DNA of 64,000 bases from Candidatus Solibacter usitatus. Its GTDB lineage: Bacteria > Acidobacteriota > Terriglobia > Bryobacterales > Bryobacteraceae. The DNA lies in assembly GCA_016213245.1 (NCBI GenBank), contig JACRBC010000021.1, forward strand, positions 45,252 to 109,251. The letters run 5' to 3'. How positions within the stretch are numbered: position 1 is the first letter of the stretch; each line of letters opens with the position of its first letter. The notes under the pieces are model-generated. The model saw only the letters and a program-made list of their open reading frames with translations. It ran no database searches and had not been told where the DNA came from. Shown here in pieces: positions 21,981 to 30,598 of the stretch. The position numbers and the translations under genes were made by a program.

Positions 21981-22403
21981 ATGTCCGTACGGGGCATGGC
22001 GCCGCGTCATCGCCAGTCCCGGCGCGGAAGCTCCATGCCGGAAATGGCCCTGGTCATCTCCATGTTTCTGGCCCTGGTGTTCGGCATCGTCGACATGTCC
22101 AGAGCAGTGTGGGCCTACAACACGGTTGCCCACCTGGCCGGCGAGGGGTCGCGCTACGCCATGGTACGCGGCAACGCCAGCGGCGCGGCCGCCACGGCCG
22201 ACTCGGTGGCGGCCTACGTCAAGGGGCTCAGCGTCGGGCTGCCTGCGGCGAACCTCACCGTCACCACTGCATGGAGCCCCAACAACAGCCCCGGCAGCAC
22301 CGTGAGCGTGAAGGTCCAGTATCCGTTCCGCTACATCCTGCCCTATGTGCCATGGGGGACGGTAACCCTTGGCAGTACGTCCCGCAGCCTCATCGCCCAA
22401 TAG
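21981..22403 (+). CDS. TadE-like pseudopilin, 2
   Basis: The 140-residue protein has RQSRRGSSMPEMALVISMFL, a basic tract and then a TadE-type Glu-led membrane helix (SRAVWAY follows). AGGAGG (21969-21974) is 6 bases before the ATG at 21981, which decides the start over an in-frame ATG at 21966 that overlaps the previous stop. The two TadE-like proteins share the helix but little else, so they are probably distinct minor pilins rather than copies. Confidence 0.82.
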   Translation: MSVRGMAPRHRQSRRGSSMPEMALVISMFLALVFGIVDMSRAVWAYNTVAHLAGEGSRYAMVRGNASGAAATADSVAAYVKGLSVGLPAANLTVTTAWSPNNSPGSTVSVKVQYPFRYILPYVPWGTVTLGSTSRSLIAQ

Positions 22404-22509
22404 CTGCAACTGCAACTGGAAGCCGCCTGGGCATCTACCTCTGTCCGGAGCGGTCGGTAAGGTTCATTCCCTAGTTTTGGCCCTAGACAAGAACACTGAG
22501 TGAGCCGGA

Positions 22510-22588
22510 AGAATACACCGTTTGCCTAAAACTTCAGTTTATTTGTGACGAATAATTCGTATCAGAGAGCAGAATAAAGGATCAAGCC
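22510..22588 (+). promoter_or_regulatory. duplicated upstream region before the second TadG-like gene
   Basis: This segment repeats the organisation seen before copy 1: CGGAAGAATAC, a T-rich TTATTTGTG block, then 41 bases to the ATG at 22589, with AAGGA 8 bases before it. The 185 bases after the TadE-like gene contain no other feature I can support. Confidence 0.35.
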
Positions 22589-23875
22589 ATGTTGCAACAT
22601 ACTCGACGTTCCGCCTGCCGTGACCGGAATCAGGCCGGCCAGGTTCTGCTCATTGGGACCCTGACCGGAACCATGTTGTTCGCCATGGTGGGCCTCGCGC
22701 TGGACACCGGATACATCTACTACCAGAAGCGCAAGCTCCAGTCCGCAGCCGACGCCGCCGCCATCGCCGCGGTGCTTGAGCTAACCACTTCTCCCATCGC
22801 CAATTACGTTCAGGCGGGGCGCGAAGATGCCAAGTTGAATGGCTATGAGCACGGCGTAGCCGGGGTCACAACCACTTTGACCATGCCGCCGGCCACCGGA
22901 CCGCACGCTGGCAACTCACAGTATGTCGAGGCGGTGGTGACCAAGAACGTCAAGACCTACTTCCTGAGCCTGTTGAGCTTGAGTTCGATGAACGTGACGG
23001 CCAGGGCGGAGGCTAAACTAGGCGCCGGCACCAGTTGCGTCTATCTGTTGGATCCGGCGGCTGAGGATCAATTTCGCGTGGCGGGCAACTATAGCGCCAA
23101 CTGCGGCCTGATGGCAAATTCCAGTTCGCCGAAGGCGTTGAACTTGAACTCCGGCACAGCCACGGCCTCGCGTTTTGCCGCCAACGGACGATTCATAGGC
23201 AACTTCAATCCCGCGCCCGCCATCAACCAGCCGCGCGTTCCGGATCCGCTGGCCTATCTCCAGCCGCCCACTTTCCCCGCCGCCAACTACTATGGCGTCA
23301 ACGTAGCCGATAGTACCCCGTTGGATCCTGGCGTCTACCACGGCGGCATTCGCGTGGCGCAGGGCGTGCGGGCGTTCTTCAATCCCGGCATCTACGTGCT
23401 CAATGGCGGCGGGCTGACGACCTCTGGAGGCCCGAATGCGTTTCTCACCGGAATCGGCGTGTCGTTCTACTTCACCGCCCGGCAGCCGGTCCCCACGCCC
23501 CCGGCCGGTTTCAACGTCAATAGCGTGAACACGCCCGGCCGGTTTCTGCTCAACGGCGAGGGCGGCTTCGACCTGCGCGCGCCCACCAGCGGCGAGATGG
23601 CCGGCATCCTGTTTTTTCAGGACCGTAACCCCGCCAACCAGGCCGGACCGTACGACATCCAGGGCACCAATACCACCCGGATGGAAGGGGTGATCTACAT
23701 CCCCGCATCGGATTTCCTCTTCCAGAACCACACGGGCAACACGGCGGACTACACCATCATTGTGTCCAGGACTTTACGGCTGGACGGCGGCGGCGCCAAC
23801 CTCACCATTCGCAACGACTATTCCAGCCTGCAGAACGGGTCGCCCATCAAGTCGACGCCCGTGCTCACTCGCTGA
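22589..23875 (+). CDS. TadG-like pilus-assembly/secreted protein, copy 2
   Basis: The 428 residues align end to end and without gaps with the product at 20196, including the helix GQVLLIGTLTGTMLFAMVGL, the SAADAAAIAA segment and the terminal NGSP--TPVLTR. Most differences are conservative and scattered, which indicates an old tandem duplication under continued selection and not an assembly artefact. No tadA, tadB or rcpA gene is in the window, so the secretion machinery must be encoded elsewhere if these form Flp-type structures. Confidence 0.8.
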   Translation: MLQHTRRSACRDRNQAGQVLLIGTLTGTMLFAMVGLALDTGYIYYQKRKLQSAADAAAIAAVLELTTSPIANYVQAGREDAKLNGYEHGVAGVTTTLTMPPATGPHAGNSQYVEAVVTKNVKTYFLSLLSLSSMNVTARAEAKLGAGTSCVYLLDPAAEDQFRVAGNYSANCGLMANSSSPKALNLNSGTATASRFAANGRFIGNFNPAPAINQPRVPDPLAYLQPPTFPAANYYGVNVADSTPLDPGVYHGGIRVAQGVRAFFNPGIYVLNGGGLTTSGGPNAFLTGIGVSFYFTARQPVPTPPAGFNVNSVNTPGRFLLNGEGGFDLRAPTSGEMAGILFFQDRNPANQAGPYDIQGTNTTRMEGVIYIPASDFLFQNHTGNTADYTIIVSRTLRLDGGGANLTIRNDYSSLQNGSPIKSTPVLTR

Positions 23876-23906
23876 TCGCCCTGGTCATCCAGTCGTAGGC
23901 GGGCCG

Positions 23907-25790
23907 CTACAGCCGGGAGGCCGCCCGGGCACGCGCCTGTTGGCCGAAACGATCGGCGCGATCGCCTGAGTGCTGCATGAAGAGGTCGTAGTTGCGTTGC
24001 GCTTCGGCGGCCTTGTTTTCGGACCGGGCCAGCTCGGCGCGCACGTAAAACAGGTTGGGGTAGATCAGGAAGTCGTACAGCAGCGACTGCTCGGCGGTGA
24101 GCAGCGGCCACTGAGCGGCGAGCAGGGGTTTGGCCTCAGCGGCGCGCCCGCTCATCACCAGACAGAGTGCCAGAAGCTCGCGGTGGGGGCTGTCGGCGCC
24201 GCCGTGGGCGCCTTGCAGCGCCTCCCTCCAGGCGTCCGCCGCGGCGGACCAGTCCCCTCGGGCTGTCAGGCCGAGAGAGCGCATCTCAACGCGTAGCGCC
24301 GCCTCCTCAACCAACGGCGCGCCGGGGTCCACCGCCTGCGCAGCCATGGACGCGAACACCGCCTGACCGGGGGCTCTTGCCAGTGCACGTGCGGTTCGCG
24401 CGGCCTGAACGGCGCCCGGGTGGTCGCCTTCGGCCAGCAGTTGCAGCGCCAGGATGGACGCGGCCACCGGCGCCGCTGGGCTCTTCCCCGCCCCGGCCAG
24501 CAGCAGCAACCGTCTCCTGGCTTGCGAACTCTGCCCGAACAGACTTTCCCACCGCGCCCGAGTCAATTCGGCGAACGGGTCGCCCTGTTCCGCCCGGGCC
24601 TTCAGAAACCGCTCCGCCAGATCGCCGGCTTCCTTCTTTTCGCCGTTGAGCCAGCGCGACAGGGCGGCTTTTTCCAGCGCCGCCCCGCCGTTGAACTGCC
24701 TGTCCTTCTCATAGGCGGCTTCCAGCGTCCGGGCAGCTTCGGTGAACTTGCCGGCCATCATGGCAATCTCGCCGCGCGAGTCCAGCGGATTGGCCGAGCC
24801 CGGATCGAGCCGGGAGTACTGATCCAGCGCCGCCGCGGCCGGCCCGTACTTGCCCGCATAGGCCCGGGCATAGGCCAGCAGGTTCCAAAATTCGCCGCGT
24901 TCCGGCTCCACGCCGGCCGCCCTCTCCAGCGCGGTCTCGGCTGGGCCGTACTGGCGCAAGGCGACGTGCGCCTCCCCCAACTGGCCCCACGCCGTTGCGT
25001 CTCCCTGCGAGGCCTTTGTCAAGGCATCCAGGGCGCGTACCCGCGCACGCAGGTCATTGCGCAGATTGGCATCGAGCAGGTCGAGACGCGCCCGGCTTAG
25101 GCCGTCGAGATCCTTCCCCTTGCTACGGCTCAGTGCGATCACGCCGGCTGCCGCGCCGGAGCCGCCGGAGCGTCCGGCGCGCTCCGCCCAGGCCTGCCAG
25201 CACCAGCCGCAAGCCGGATCCGCCTCTGCGGCGGCCTGGAACCTGGCGCCGGCCGAAGCCGCGTCGGAGCTGGCCAAGCCCTCGGCCAACAGCATGGCGG
25301 CCTTGTCATTGTGAATCCCCAGAGGACCCGGTTTCGCGCCCGGCCGCACTGCGCCGGAGACGCTCTCGGCGACACTGTTCAGCGCCGCGGTCCAGCGGAT
25401 GGAAGCCGAGGCGTGCTCTCCGCTGAAGGTGACCGCACTCGACCTTGCATCTTCGATGAAGTGGCGCACCCTCACCTTCCCGCCATGCCTGGTGATATGC
25501 CCGTAGACCACGACCGTCGCGCCTTGCGCAACCGCTTCGCCGGGCGTGCGCGCCGAAAACGCCGTCACGCGCGGCAGGCCCTGCAACTGGCCGGCGACGG
25601 CGAAGGGGATCAGGCGCTCCGGCCAGTCCAGCGCCGCATCGCCGCTGAGGTTCTCGAACGGCACGATGCCGACTCGCTGCGAGAGTTCATGGGCGCTCGC
25701 CTGGCTCGATTTCCTGCGCAGAGCGAGTGCCCCCCCGAAGGCGATCAGCGCCACTCCCGCCACTACCAGCGCCGAGCGTCTAGAGAACAC
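23907..25790 (-). CDS. membrane-anchored TPR protein with TolB-like N-terminal segment
   Basis: The 627-residue protein has an N-terminal membrane anchor (about residues 7-24, LVVAGVALIAFGGALAL). A segment VGIVPFENLSGD follows, typical of the TolB-like domain found in Solibacter TPR/cyclase-type proteins. The rest is alpha-helical TPR-type repeats. No kinase, cyclase or winged-helix domain precedes the TolB-like part, so this is the periplasmic or scaffold half only. It overlaps the upstream TPR gene by 11 bases, indicating coupling. Confidence 0.78.
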   Translation of the reverse strand: MFSRRSALVVAGVALIAFGGALALRRKSSQASAHELSQRVGIVPFENLSGDAALDWPERLIPFAVAGQLQGLPRVTAFSARTPGEAVAQGATVVVYGHITRHGGKVRVRHFIEDARSSAVTFSGEHASASIRWTAALNSVAESVSGAVRPGAKPGPLGIHNDKAAMLLAEGLASSDAASAGARFQAAAEADPACGWCWQAWAERAGRSGGSGAAAGVIALSRSKGKDLDGLSRARLDLLDANLRNDLRARVRALDALTKASQGDATAWGQLGEAHVALRQYGPAETALERAAGVEPERGEFWNLLAYARAYAGKYGPAAAALDQYSRLDPGSANPLDSRGEIAMMAGKFTEAARTLEAAYEKDRQFNGGAALEKAALSRWLNGEKKEAGDLAERFLKARAEQGDPFAELTRARWESLFGQSSQARRRLLLLAGAGKSPAAPVAASILALQLLAEGDHPGAVQAARTARALARAPGQAVFASMAAQAVDPGAPLVEEAALRVEMRSLGLTARGDWSAAADAWREALQGAHGGADSPHRELLALCLVMSGRAAEAKPLLAAQWPLLTAEQSLLYDFLIYPNLFYVRAELARSENKAAEAQRNYDLFMQHSGDRADRFGQQARARAASRL

Positions 25791-26559
25791 GCGGCTCCAG
25801 CTTCATGAGGGTTTCGAATTCCGGGACCTTGCGCAACTCGGCGAACTCCACCTCTTCCAGGTACTTCTTCCGATCCTTGAAGCCCTCTTCGAGCGATTTC
25901 CGGACGTAGAGCAGGGCCAGATCGTTCCGTCCCGCTTTAGCGTAAGTTTTGGCCAGATAGTAGTGGAACTTGGCGCGCTCCCCCACTGACCGCTCCTGCA
26001 GCAGCACGCCTGTCGTGCCGCGGTGTTCAAAGACCTCGGGATCGAGGGAGAGCGCCTTCTCGTAGCACACCATCGCCTCCTTATAGTCTTTGCGGGCGAA
26101 GTAGGCCGTTCCCAGGTTCGATAGCATGGACGCCGAATCCGGAGAGAGGGCCAGCGCCTTCTTGTATGTGCTGATCGCCCGGCGGTAGCTCTTCTGCGCA
26201 TAGTGGATGGTGCCCAGGTTGTTGATCGCCTCGGCGTACTTGGGGTTGAGCTTGATCGAGCGCTCATAGTACTTCTTGGCGGTGTCGAGGCTGGCAAGCT
26301 GGTGGTAGGCGATGCCGGACTTGTTGAGAACCACCGATGTCACCGGAGTCGCCTTGGAATACACCTCGATTGCCTCGCGGTACATCTTGCGCGCCATGAA
26401 GATGTCGCCGCGCGCCTCAAACGAGAGTGCCGGGCTCTCTTGCGGCCGGGAAACGGCCTGGAGAGCCAGCGTATCCGGCTCCAGATTCACAGGGGGCTGG
26501 GCGGCCAGCGGGGCGAGGCAGGCCAGCAAGAGGGATACGAGCATTCGTGTCCAATGCAT
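25780..26559 (-). CDS. exported TPR-repeat protein
   Basis: The 259-residue protein has a signal peptide (about 1-20, LLACLAPLAAQ) and about five tetratricopeptide repeats (for example YYERSIKLNPKYAEAINNLG and YKKALALSPDSASMLSNLG). TPRs mediate protein-protein contacts. It starts 23 bases behind a class A penicillin-binding protein gene and overlaps the next TPR gene, so the three probably form an operon. A role as a cell-wall synthesis scaffold is an inference from this context. Confidence 0.85.
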   Translation of the reverse strand: MHWTRMLVSLLLACLAPLAAQPPVNLEPDTLALQAVSRPQESPALSFEARGDIFMARKMYREAIEVYSKATPVTSVVLNKSGIAYHQLASLDTAKKYYERSIKLNPKYAEAINNLGTIHYAQKSYRRAISTYKKALALSPDSASMLSNLGTAYFARKDYKEAMVCYEKALSLDPEVFEHRGTTGVLLQERSVGERAKFHYYLAKTYAKAGRNDLALLYVRKSLEEGFKDRKKYLEEVEFAELRKVPEFETLMKLEPRVL

Positions 26560-26582
26560 TCGAGCCTCCTGTCAGCCAAGTC

Positions 26583-29078
26583 CTACCTAAATATACCCCG
26601 AACGCGGTCCCAGAAGCCCTTCTTCTCCTCCCTGGGAGGGGCGGGTTGAGCAGGCGCAGGGGGCGGCGCGGAGCGGGCTCGTTCCGCCCGCCGCGGGCGC
26701 GCCTGCTGGTCCACTCCCGGGCTGGCCGGCTGACCGCTGGAAGGGCCGGTTTCGGGCGAATCCCATCCCGCCACCTGGGTGCGTGAAGTCCCGCCGGCGC
26801 CGTGGAACCGGCAGAGATCCACCGGTTGGGTGCCGGCGACAAAGACCTCTGGACGCGCATTCGGGCAGGCCGAGGTAGCCAGTTGGCCGGAGAGCGGATC
26901 GATGTCGACGGTCGCCACGCCATCGGGCGCTTCGAACTCGGTCACGCCGCGGTATTCGCGATAGCGGTGCGCCCGCTTCATGAACTCGGTCCAGATGGGG
27001 AGCGCCGCCTTGGCGCCCTCCAGCGGAAGTTCCTGATTGTCGTCGAAGCCCACCCACACAACGCACATGAGTTTGGAGGTGAATCCGGCAAACCAGGCGT
27101 CGTGCGAGGTGCCGGTCTTGCCCGCCGCCGGCAATCCGAATCCGCGCCCGCGCGCGCCTGCGCCGGTGCCGCTCCGCAGCACCTCCTCCATCAGGTTGGT
27201 CACCATGTAGCTGATGCGCGGGTCCAGCACCTCGCGGTGGAGGGGCTTGTTTTCGTGAATCACCCCGCCGGAGGCGCTGCGGATCTCCCGCACGTAATTC
27301 TGCTTCACGTACACGCCGCCGTTGGAAAAGACGGTGTAGGCTCCGGAGATATCCAGTGGAGTCGCGTCGTAGGAGCCCAATGCCAGCGCCGGAGTGGCGC
27401 GCGTACCCTCCAGACCTGCCTGCCGGGCCAGTTCGGCCACCTCGCCGTAGCCTGCCATCTCGGCGAATTTCACGGTCGGGATGTTCATCGATTTCGAGAG
27501 CGCCTGGCGCAAGTTCACCGTGCCGTAGGACTGCTGCTTGTAGTTGCCGGGCTGATACTCCTTGTTGTCGAAGTAGAACGTGGTGGGCTCGTCCACCACC
27601 TGGGTGACCGGAGTAATCACCGGTTCGCGGCCGTCCAGCACCATTTTCAGCGCCGCGGCGTACACAAATGGCTTGAAGACCGAACCCGGCTGGCGTTTGG
27701 CCAATGCGCGGTTCAACTGGCTGGCGCCGTAGTTGCGCCCCCCTACCAGCGCCTTCACCTCGGCGGTGTGCGGATCCAGCGCCACCAGGGCCACCTGCAC
27801 CTCCGGGTACTTCTTCCTCATTTTGGCCATCAGCCCGTCGATCTCTTTGAGACCGATCTGGATAGATTCCACGGCGTCACGCTGCAGTTTCATGTCCAGC
27901 GTGGTGTAAACGCGGTAGGAGTTGGTCTGGAAATCGATGCCGGAGAAGTTGTCCTGCAGGTCGTCGTAAACCAGGTCCACGAAATAGGGCGCATCGGTGG
28001 ACTCCGCGCCGCCCTCCACCACCTTGACGGGGTTCTTCGACGCTTCGATGAATTGCAGGTCGGTGATGAAACCGTTGTCGCGCATCAATTGCAGCACGAT
28101 GTTGCGCCGCTGCATGGCGCGCTCCGGATGGCGGAACGGGTTCAGATAGTTGGGGCGCTGGATCATCGCGGCCAGCAGAGCGGCCTCATCCAATTTGAGT
28201 TCACGGATGTCCTTGCCAAAATAGGCCTGCGCTGCCTCTCCGAACCCGTGCACGGCGAAACTGCGGTGCTGGCCGAGGTCGATCTGATTGGCGTAGAACT
28301 CGAAGATCTGCTCTTTGCTCAACTTGTGCTCGATCTGCAGCGTGATCATCACTTCGGCCGACTTACGCTGCCAGGTCTTGTCTTGGCTCAGCCACAAGTT
28401 GCGCGCCAGTTGCATCGAAATGGTGGACGCGCCGTAGCGCCGGTTCTGGGTGACGTCCACCCAGGCGGTCCGGATAATGCGTAGCGGGTCGAAGCCGGAG
28501 TGCTCGAAGAACCGTTTGTCCTCGATGCTGATGACCGCCTGGACCAGAATCTTCGGGATGTCGTCATAGCGCACAAGCCGCCGTTTCTCGCGCTTGCGGT
28601 CGAACAGGTTGGTGATGAGTTCGGGATCGAGCGCGTAGCGCTGCCTGTCGGTGTGGTCCCGGCTGGAGACGATGCGAGTGACGGCGCCGCCGGTCAGGAA
28701 CACCACGCCCGGTTCGCTGCCCACGTAGGCATCCACGCCCGGAAAGACCTCCACTCCATCCGGCCGCACGTGGTACCACCCGGCGCGGTTGCTGCGGGAC
28801 TCGGTGTAGCCGCGGCGGCGCAGGGAGGCGATGAGTTCGCCGGCGGTCAGAGCATCTCCCACGCTGATGGGCTCCGGCGAGGCGAATACCTGCGCGGTCT
28901 CGGTGAACGGACCCTGCTTCAGCTTCTGATCGACCAGCCGCGAGAAGTGGATCCAGGCGAAGGAGAAGGCGCCGGCCACCAGGACCAGCAAGAACACGCA
29001 CAGGCCAAGGAGGATCTTGCCGAGCGGATGGAGCAGGAACCGGGCGAAGCCGGCTGACCGGGGGACCTTTGCGCGCAC
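26583..29078 (-). CDS. bifunctional class A penicillin-binding protein (PBP1b-like)
   Basis: This protein polymerises and cross-links peptidoglycan at the inner membrane. Of 831 residues, about 20-43 form a transmembrane helix, then a UB2H-like segment (SLRRRGYTESRSNRAGWYHV). The GT51 transglycosylase contains Glu186 (SIEDKRFFEHSGFDPLR) and GASTISMQLARNL. The transpeptidase has Ser466-x-x-Lys469 (PGSVFKP), SMN at 530-532 and KTG at 654-656. The UB2H-like part points to the PBP1b and not the PBP1a branch. The C-terminal tail (about 760-831) is Pro/Ala/Arg-rich and probably disordered. Confidence 0.94.
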   Translation of the reverse strand: MRAKVPRSAGFARFLLHPLGKILLGLCVFLLVLVAGAFSFAWIHFSRLVDQKLKQGPFTETAQVFASPEPISVGDALTAGELIASLRRRGYTESRSNRAGWYHVRPDGVEVFPGVDAYVGSEPGVVFLTGGAVTRIVSSRDHTDRQRYALDPELITNLFDRKREKRRLVRYDDIPKILVQAVISIEDKRFFEHSGFDPLRIIRTAWVDVTQNRRYGASTISMQLARNLWLSQDKTWQRKSAEVMITLQIEHKLSKEQIFEFYANQIDLGQHRSFAVHGFGEAAQAYFGKDIRELKLDEAALLAAMIQRPNYLNPFRHPERAMQRRNIVLQLMRDNGFITDLQFIEASKNPVKVVEGGAESTDAPYFVDLVYDDLQDNFSGIDFQTNSYRVYTTLDMKLQRDAVESIQIGLKEIDGLMAKMRKKYPEVQVALVALDPHTAEVKALVGGRNYGASQLNRALAKRQPGSVFKPFVYAAALKMVLDGREPVITPVTQVVDEPTTFYFDNKEYQPGNYKQQSYGTVNLRQALSKSMNIPTVKFAEMAGYGEVAELARQAGLEGTRATPALALGSYDATPLDISGAYTVFSNGGVYVKQNYVREIRSASGGVIHENKPLHREVLDPRISYMVTNLMEEVLRSGTGAGARGRGFGLPAAGKTGTSHDAWFAGFTSKLMCVVWVGFDDNQELPLEGAKAALPIWTEFMKRAHRYREYRGVTEFEAPDGVATVDIDPLSGQLATSACPNARPEVFVAGTQPVDLCRFHGAGGTSRTQVAGWDSPETGPSSGQPASPGVDQQARPRRAERARSAPPPAPAQPAPPREEKKGFWDRVRGIFR

Positions 29079-29113
29079 AGCGTCTGTATCTCTCCGGTTA
29101 TTGTCTCACGCCC

Positions 29114-29554
29114 TCATTTTCGTCCGCTGTCCCGCTTCTCCAACTCGCGCCACATGTTTCCGTGAGAGTGCCACTGAGGCGGGGCGGCGCCGGTCACGTG
29201 GACCTCGGGCGACTCCATCGTCCCATGACCGTACGGGCAGATGCTCTCCAGTCGCGGCGGGTTGAGCAGCGTGGCCAGGCCCCAACTGCCGCGCTCCACC
29301 GGCATCCGCAGCCGGCGCAGGCAGGTCCGGCATCGCCGGCGCTGGTCCCAGACGATCAGGTAAGCCGCACCCACCGACAACAGCCAGAAGCCGAGCAGCG
29401 CGCTGGTCCAGCCGAGGTCCTGCGGGAAGCGAGAAACGCGCGTGTACAGAAACGTCTCCGGCTCGGGCAGGCTGGCGTACATACCCTTCCAGACCAGCCA
29501 GAGCACGGCTCCGGCGGCGGCGGTCTTCGACAGGAGGTAGGCCCAATAGCGCAT
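29114..29554 (-). CDS. conserved small membrane protein with cysteine knuckle
   Basis: The 146-residue protein has two predicted membrane helices (about 5-23 and 46-64), then a cytoplasmic part containing RRRCRTCLRRLRMPVERG and ICPYGHGTME, whose C-x-x-C...C arrangement could bind zinc. The frame extends upstream to 29830, but that part overlaps proline dehydrogenase antiparallel in codon phase and is not convincing. The ATG at 29554 has GAAGAGAC just upstream. It lies between proline dehydrogenase and the PBP gene on one strand. Function is unknown. Confidence 0.68.
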   Translation of the reverse strand: MRYWAYLLSKTAAAGAVLWLVWKGMYASLPEPETFLYTRVSRFPQDLGWTSALLGFWLLSVGAAYLIVWDQRRRCRTCLRRLRMPVERGSWGLATLLNPPRLESICPYGHGTMESPEVHVTGAAPPQWHSHGNMWRELEKRDSGRK

Positions 29555-29618
29555 CGGCGTCTCTTCAGTTAGACGCCCGGCGGCTGCTGGCAGTTCCTGG
29601 AGAACAGCGGCGCCGCGC

Positions 29619-30530
29619 CTAGGCGCGCAGCAGGTTGCGGGCGATGAAAAAGGCGTTGGCTGGACGCTCGGCCAGCCGCCGCATGAAGTACGGATACCAG
29701 GCGTCGCCGTAAGGCACGTAGAGGCGCACGCGATAGCCCTGGTCCAACAGCGACTTCTGCAAATCCCGGCGGATGCCGTAGAGCATTTGAAACTCGAACT
29801 CCTCCGGCCGGCGGCCTGTCTTGCCCGCATGATCCAGGACGCCTTCGATCATCTTCGGATCGTGTGTCGCCATGGCCGGGTACATTCCTTCATCCAGGAG
29901 CAATCGGGCCAGTTTGAGGTAGTTCTCGTCCACTTGCGCCTTGCCGGCATAGGCGATGGCCGCAGGCTCGTTGTAGGCGCCCTTGCACAACCGGACCGGC
30001 GCCCCCAGCCGGTTCATGCGGCGGGCGTCCTCCTCAGTCCGGTAGAGGTAGGCCTGCAACGCCGAGCGCAGGCAGCCGTACTCCGCCTGGAAATGCTCCA
30101 CCAGGTCGAGCGTGCGGTCGACATACGGGCTGGCCTCCATATCGATCTCCACCCGGCTGCCGGTGGCGCGTGCCTTCGACATGAGGACGTCGAGGTTCCT
30201 CAGACAAATGTCATAGCCGAGGTCCAGACCGAGTTGCGTGAGTTTGATGGAGATGGTGGCCGGCAACCGGGCCACGGCAATGGCGTCGAGCGCCTGCTCC
30301 AGGAACCGCCGCGAAGTGCGCGCTTCCTCGACGGAGGTGATGTTCTCGCCCAGGTGGTCCACGGTGGCAAGAAAGCGATCGCGGTGGACGTCACGGCAGA
30401 CACGGAGGACGTCGTCCAGATTCTCCCCGGCAATGAACCGGGAGGTTAGCTTGTGCGCGTTCCGGGAGGACTCGAACCAACTGCGGAGTTGTTTCTGGCG
30501 GGAAAGATACAGGAAAATCTGCCTAAGCAT
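29619..30530 (-). CDS. proline dehydrogenase
   Basis: This enzyme oxidises L-proline to pyrroline-5-carboxylate with FAD, feeding electrons to the quinone pool. The 303-residue monofunctional type has VEIDMEASPYVDRT, VRLCKGAYNEP, the ATHDPKMI segment and EFQMLYGIRRD, all of the PRODH barrel, ending at YGDAWYPYFMRRLAERPAN. The frame opens at 30566, but the ATG at 30530 gives the usual start MLRQIFLYLSRQ. No P5C dehydrogenase gene is adjacent. Confidence 0.94.
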   Translation of the reverse strand: MLRQIFLYLSRQKQLRSWFESSRNAHKLTSRFIAGENLDDVLRVCRDVHRDRFLATVDHLGENITSVEEARTSRRFLEQALDAIAVARLPATISIKLTQLGLDLGYDICLRNLDVLMSKARATGSRVEIDMEASPYVDRTLDLVEHFQAEYGCLRSALQAYLYRTEEDARRMNRLGAPVRLCKGAYNEPAAIAYAGKAQVDENYLKLARLLLDEGMYPAMATHDPKMIEGVLDHAGKTGRRPEEFEFQMLYGIRRDLQKSLLDQGYRVRLYVPYGDAWYPYFMRRLAERPANAFFIARNLLRA

Positions 30531-30598
30531 ACGTGGCCGGCCTACCTTCACGGTACACGATGCCACCCCACCTTCGGGAGGTGCTTTCCGGCATCAGT

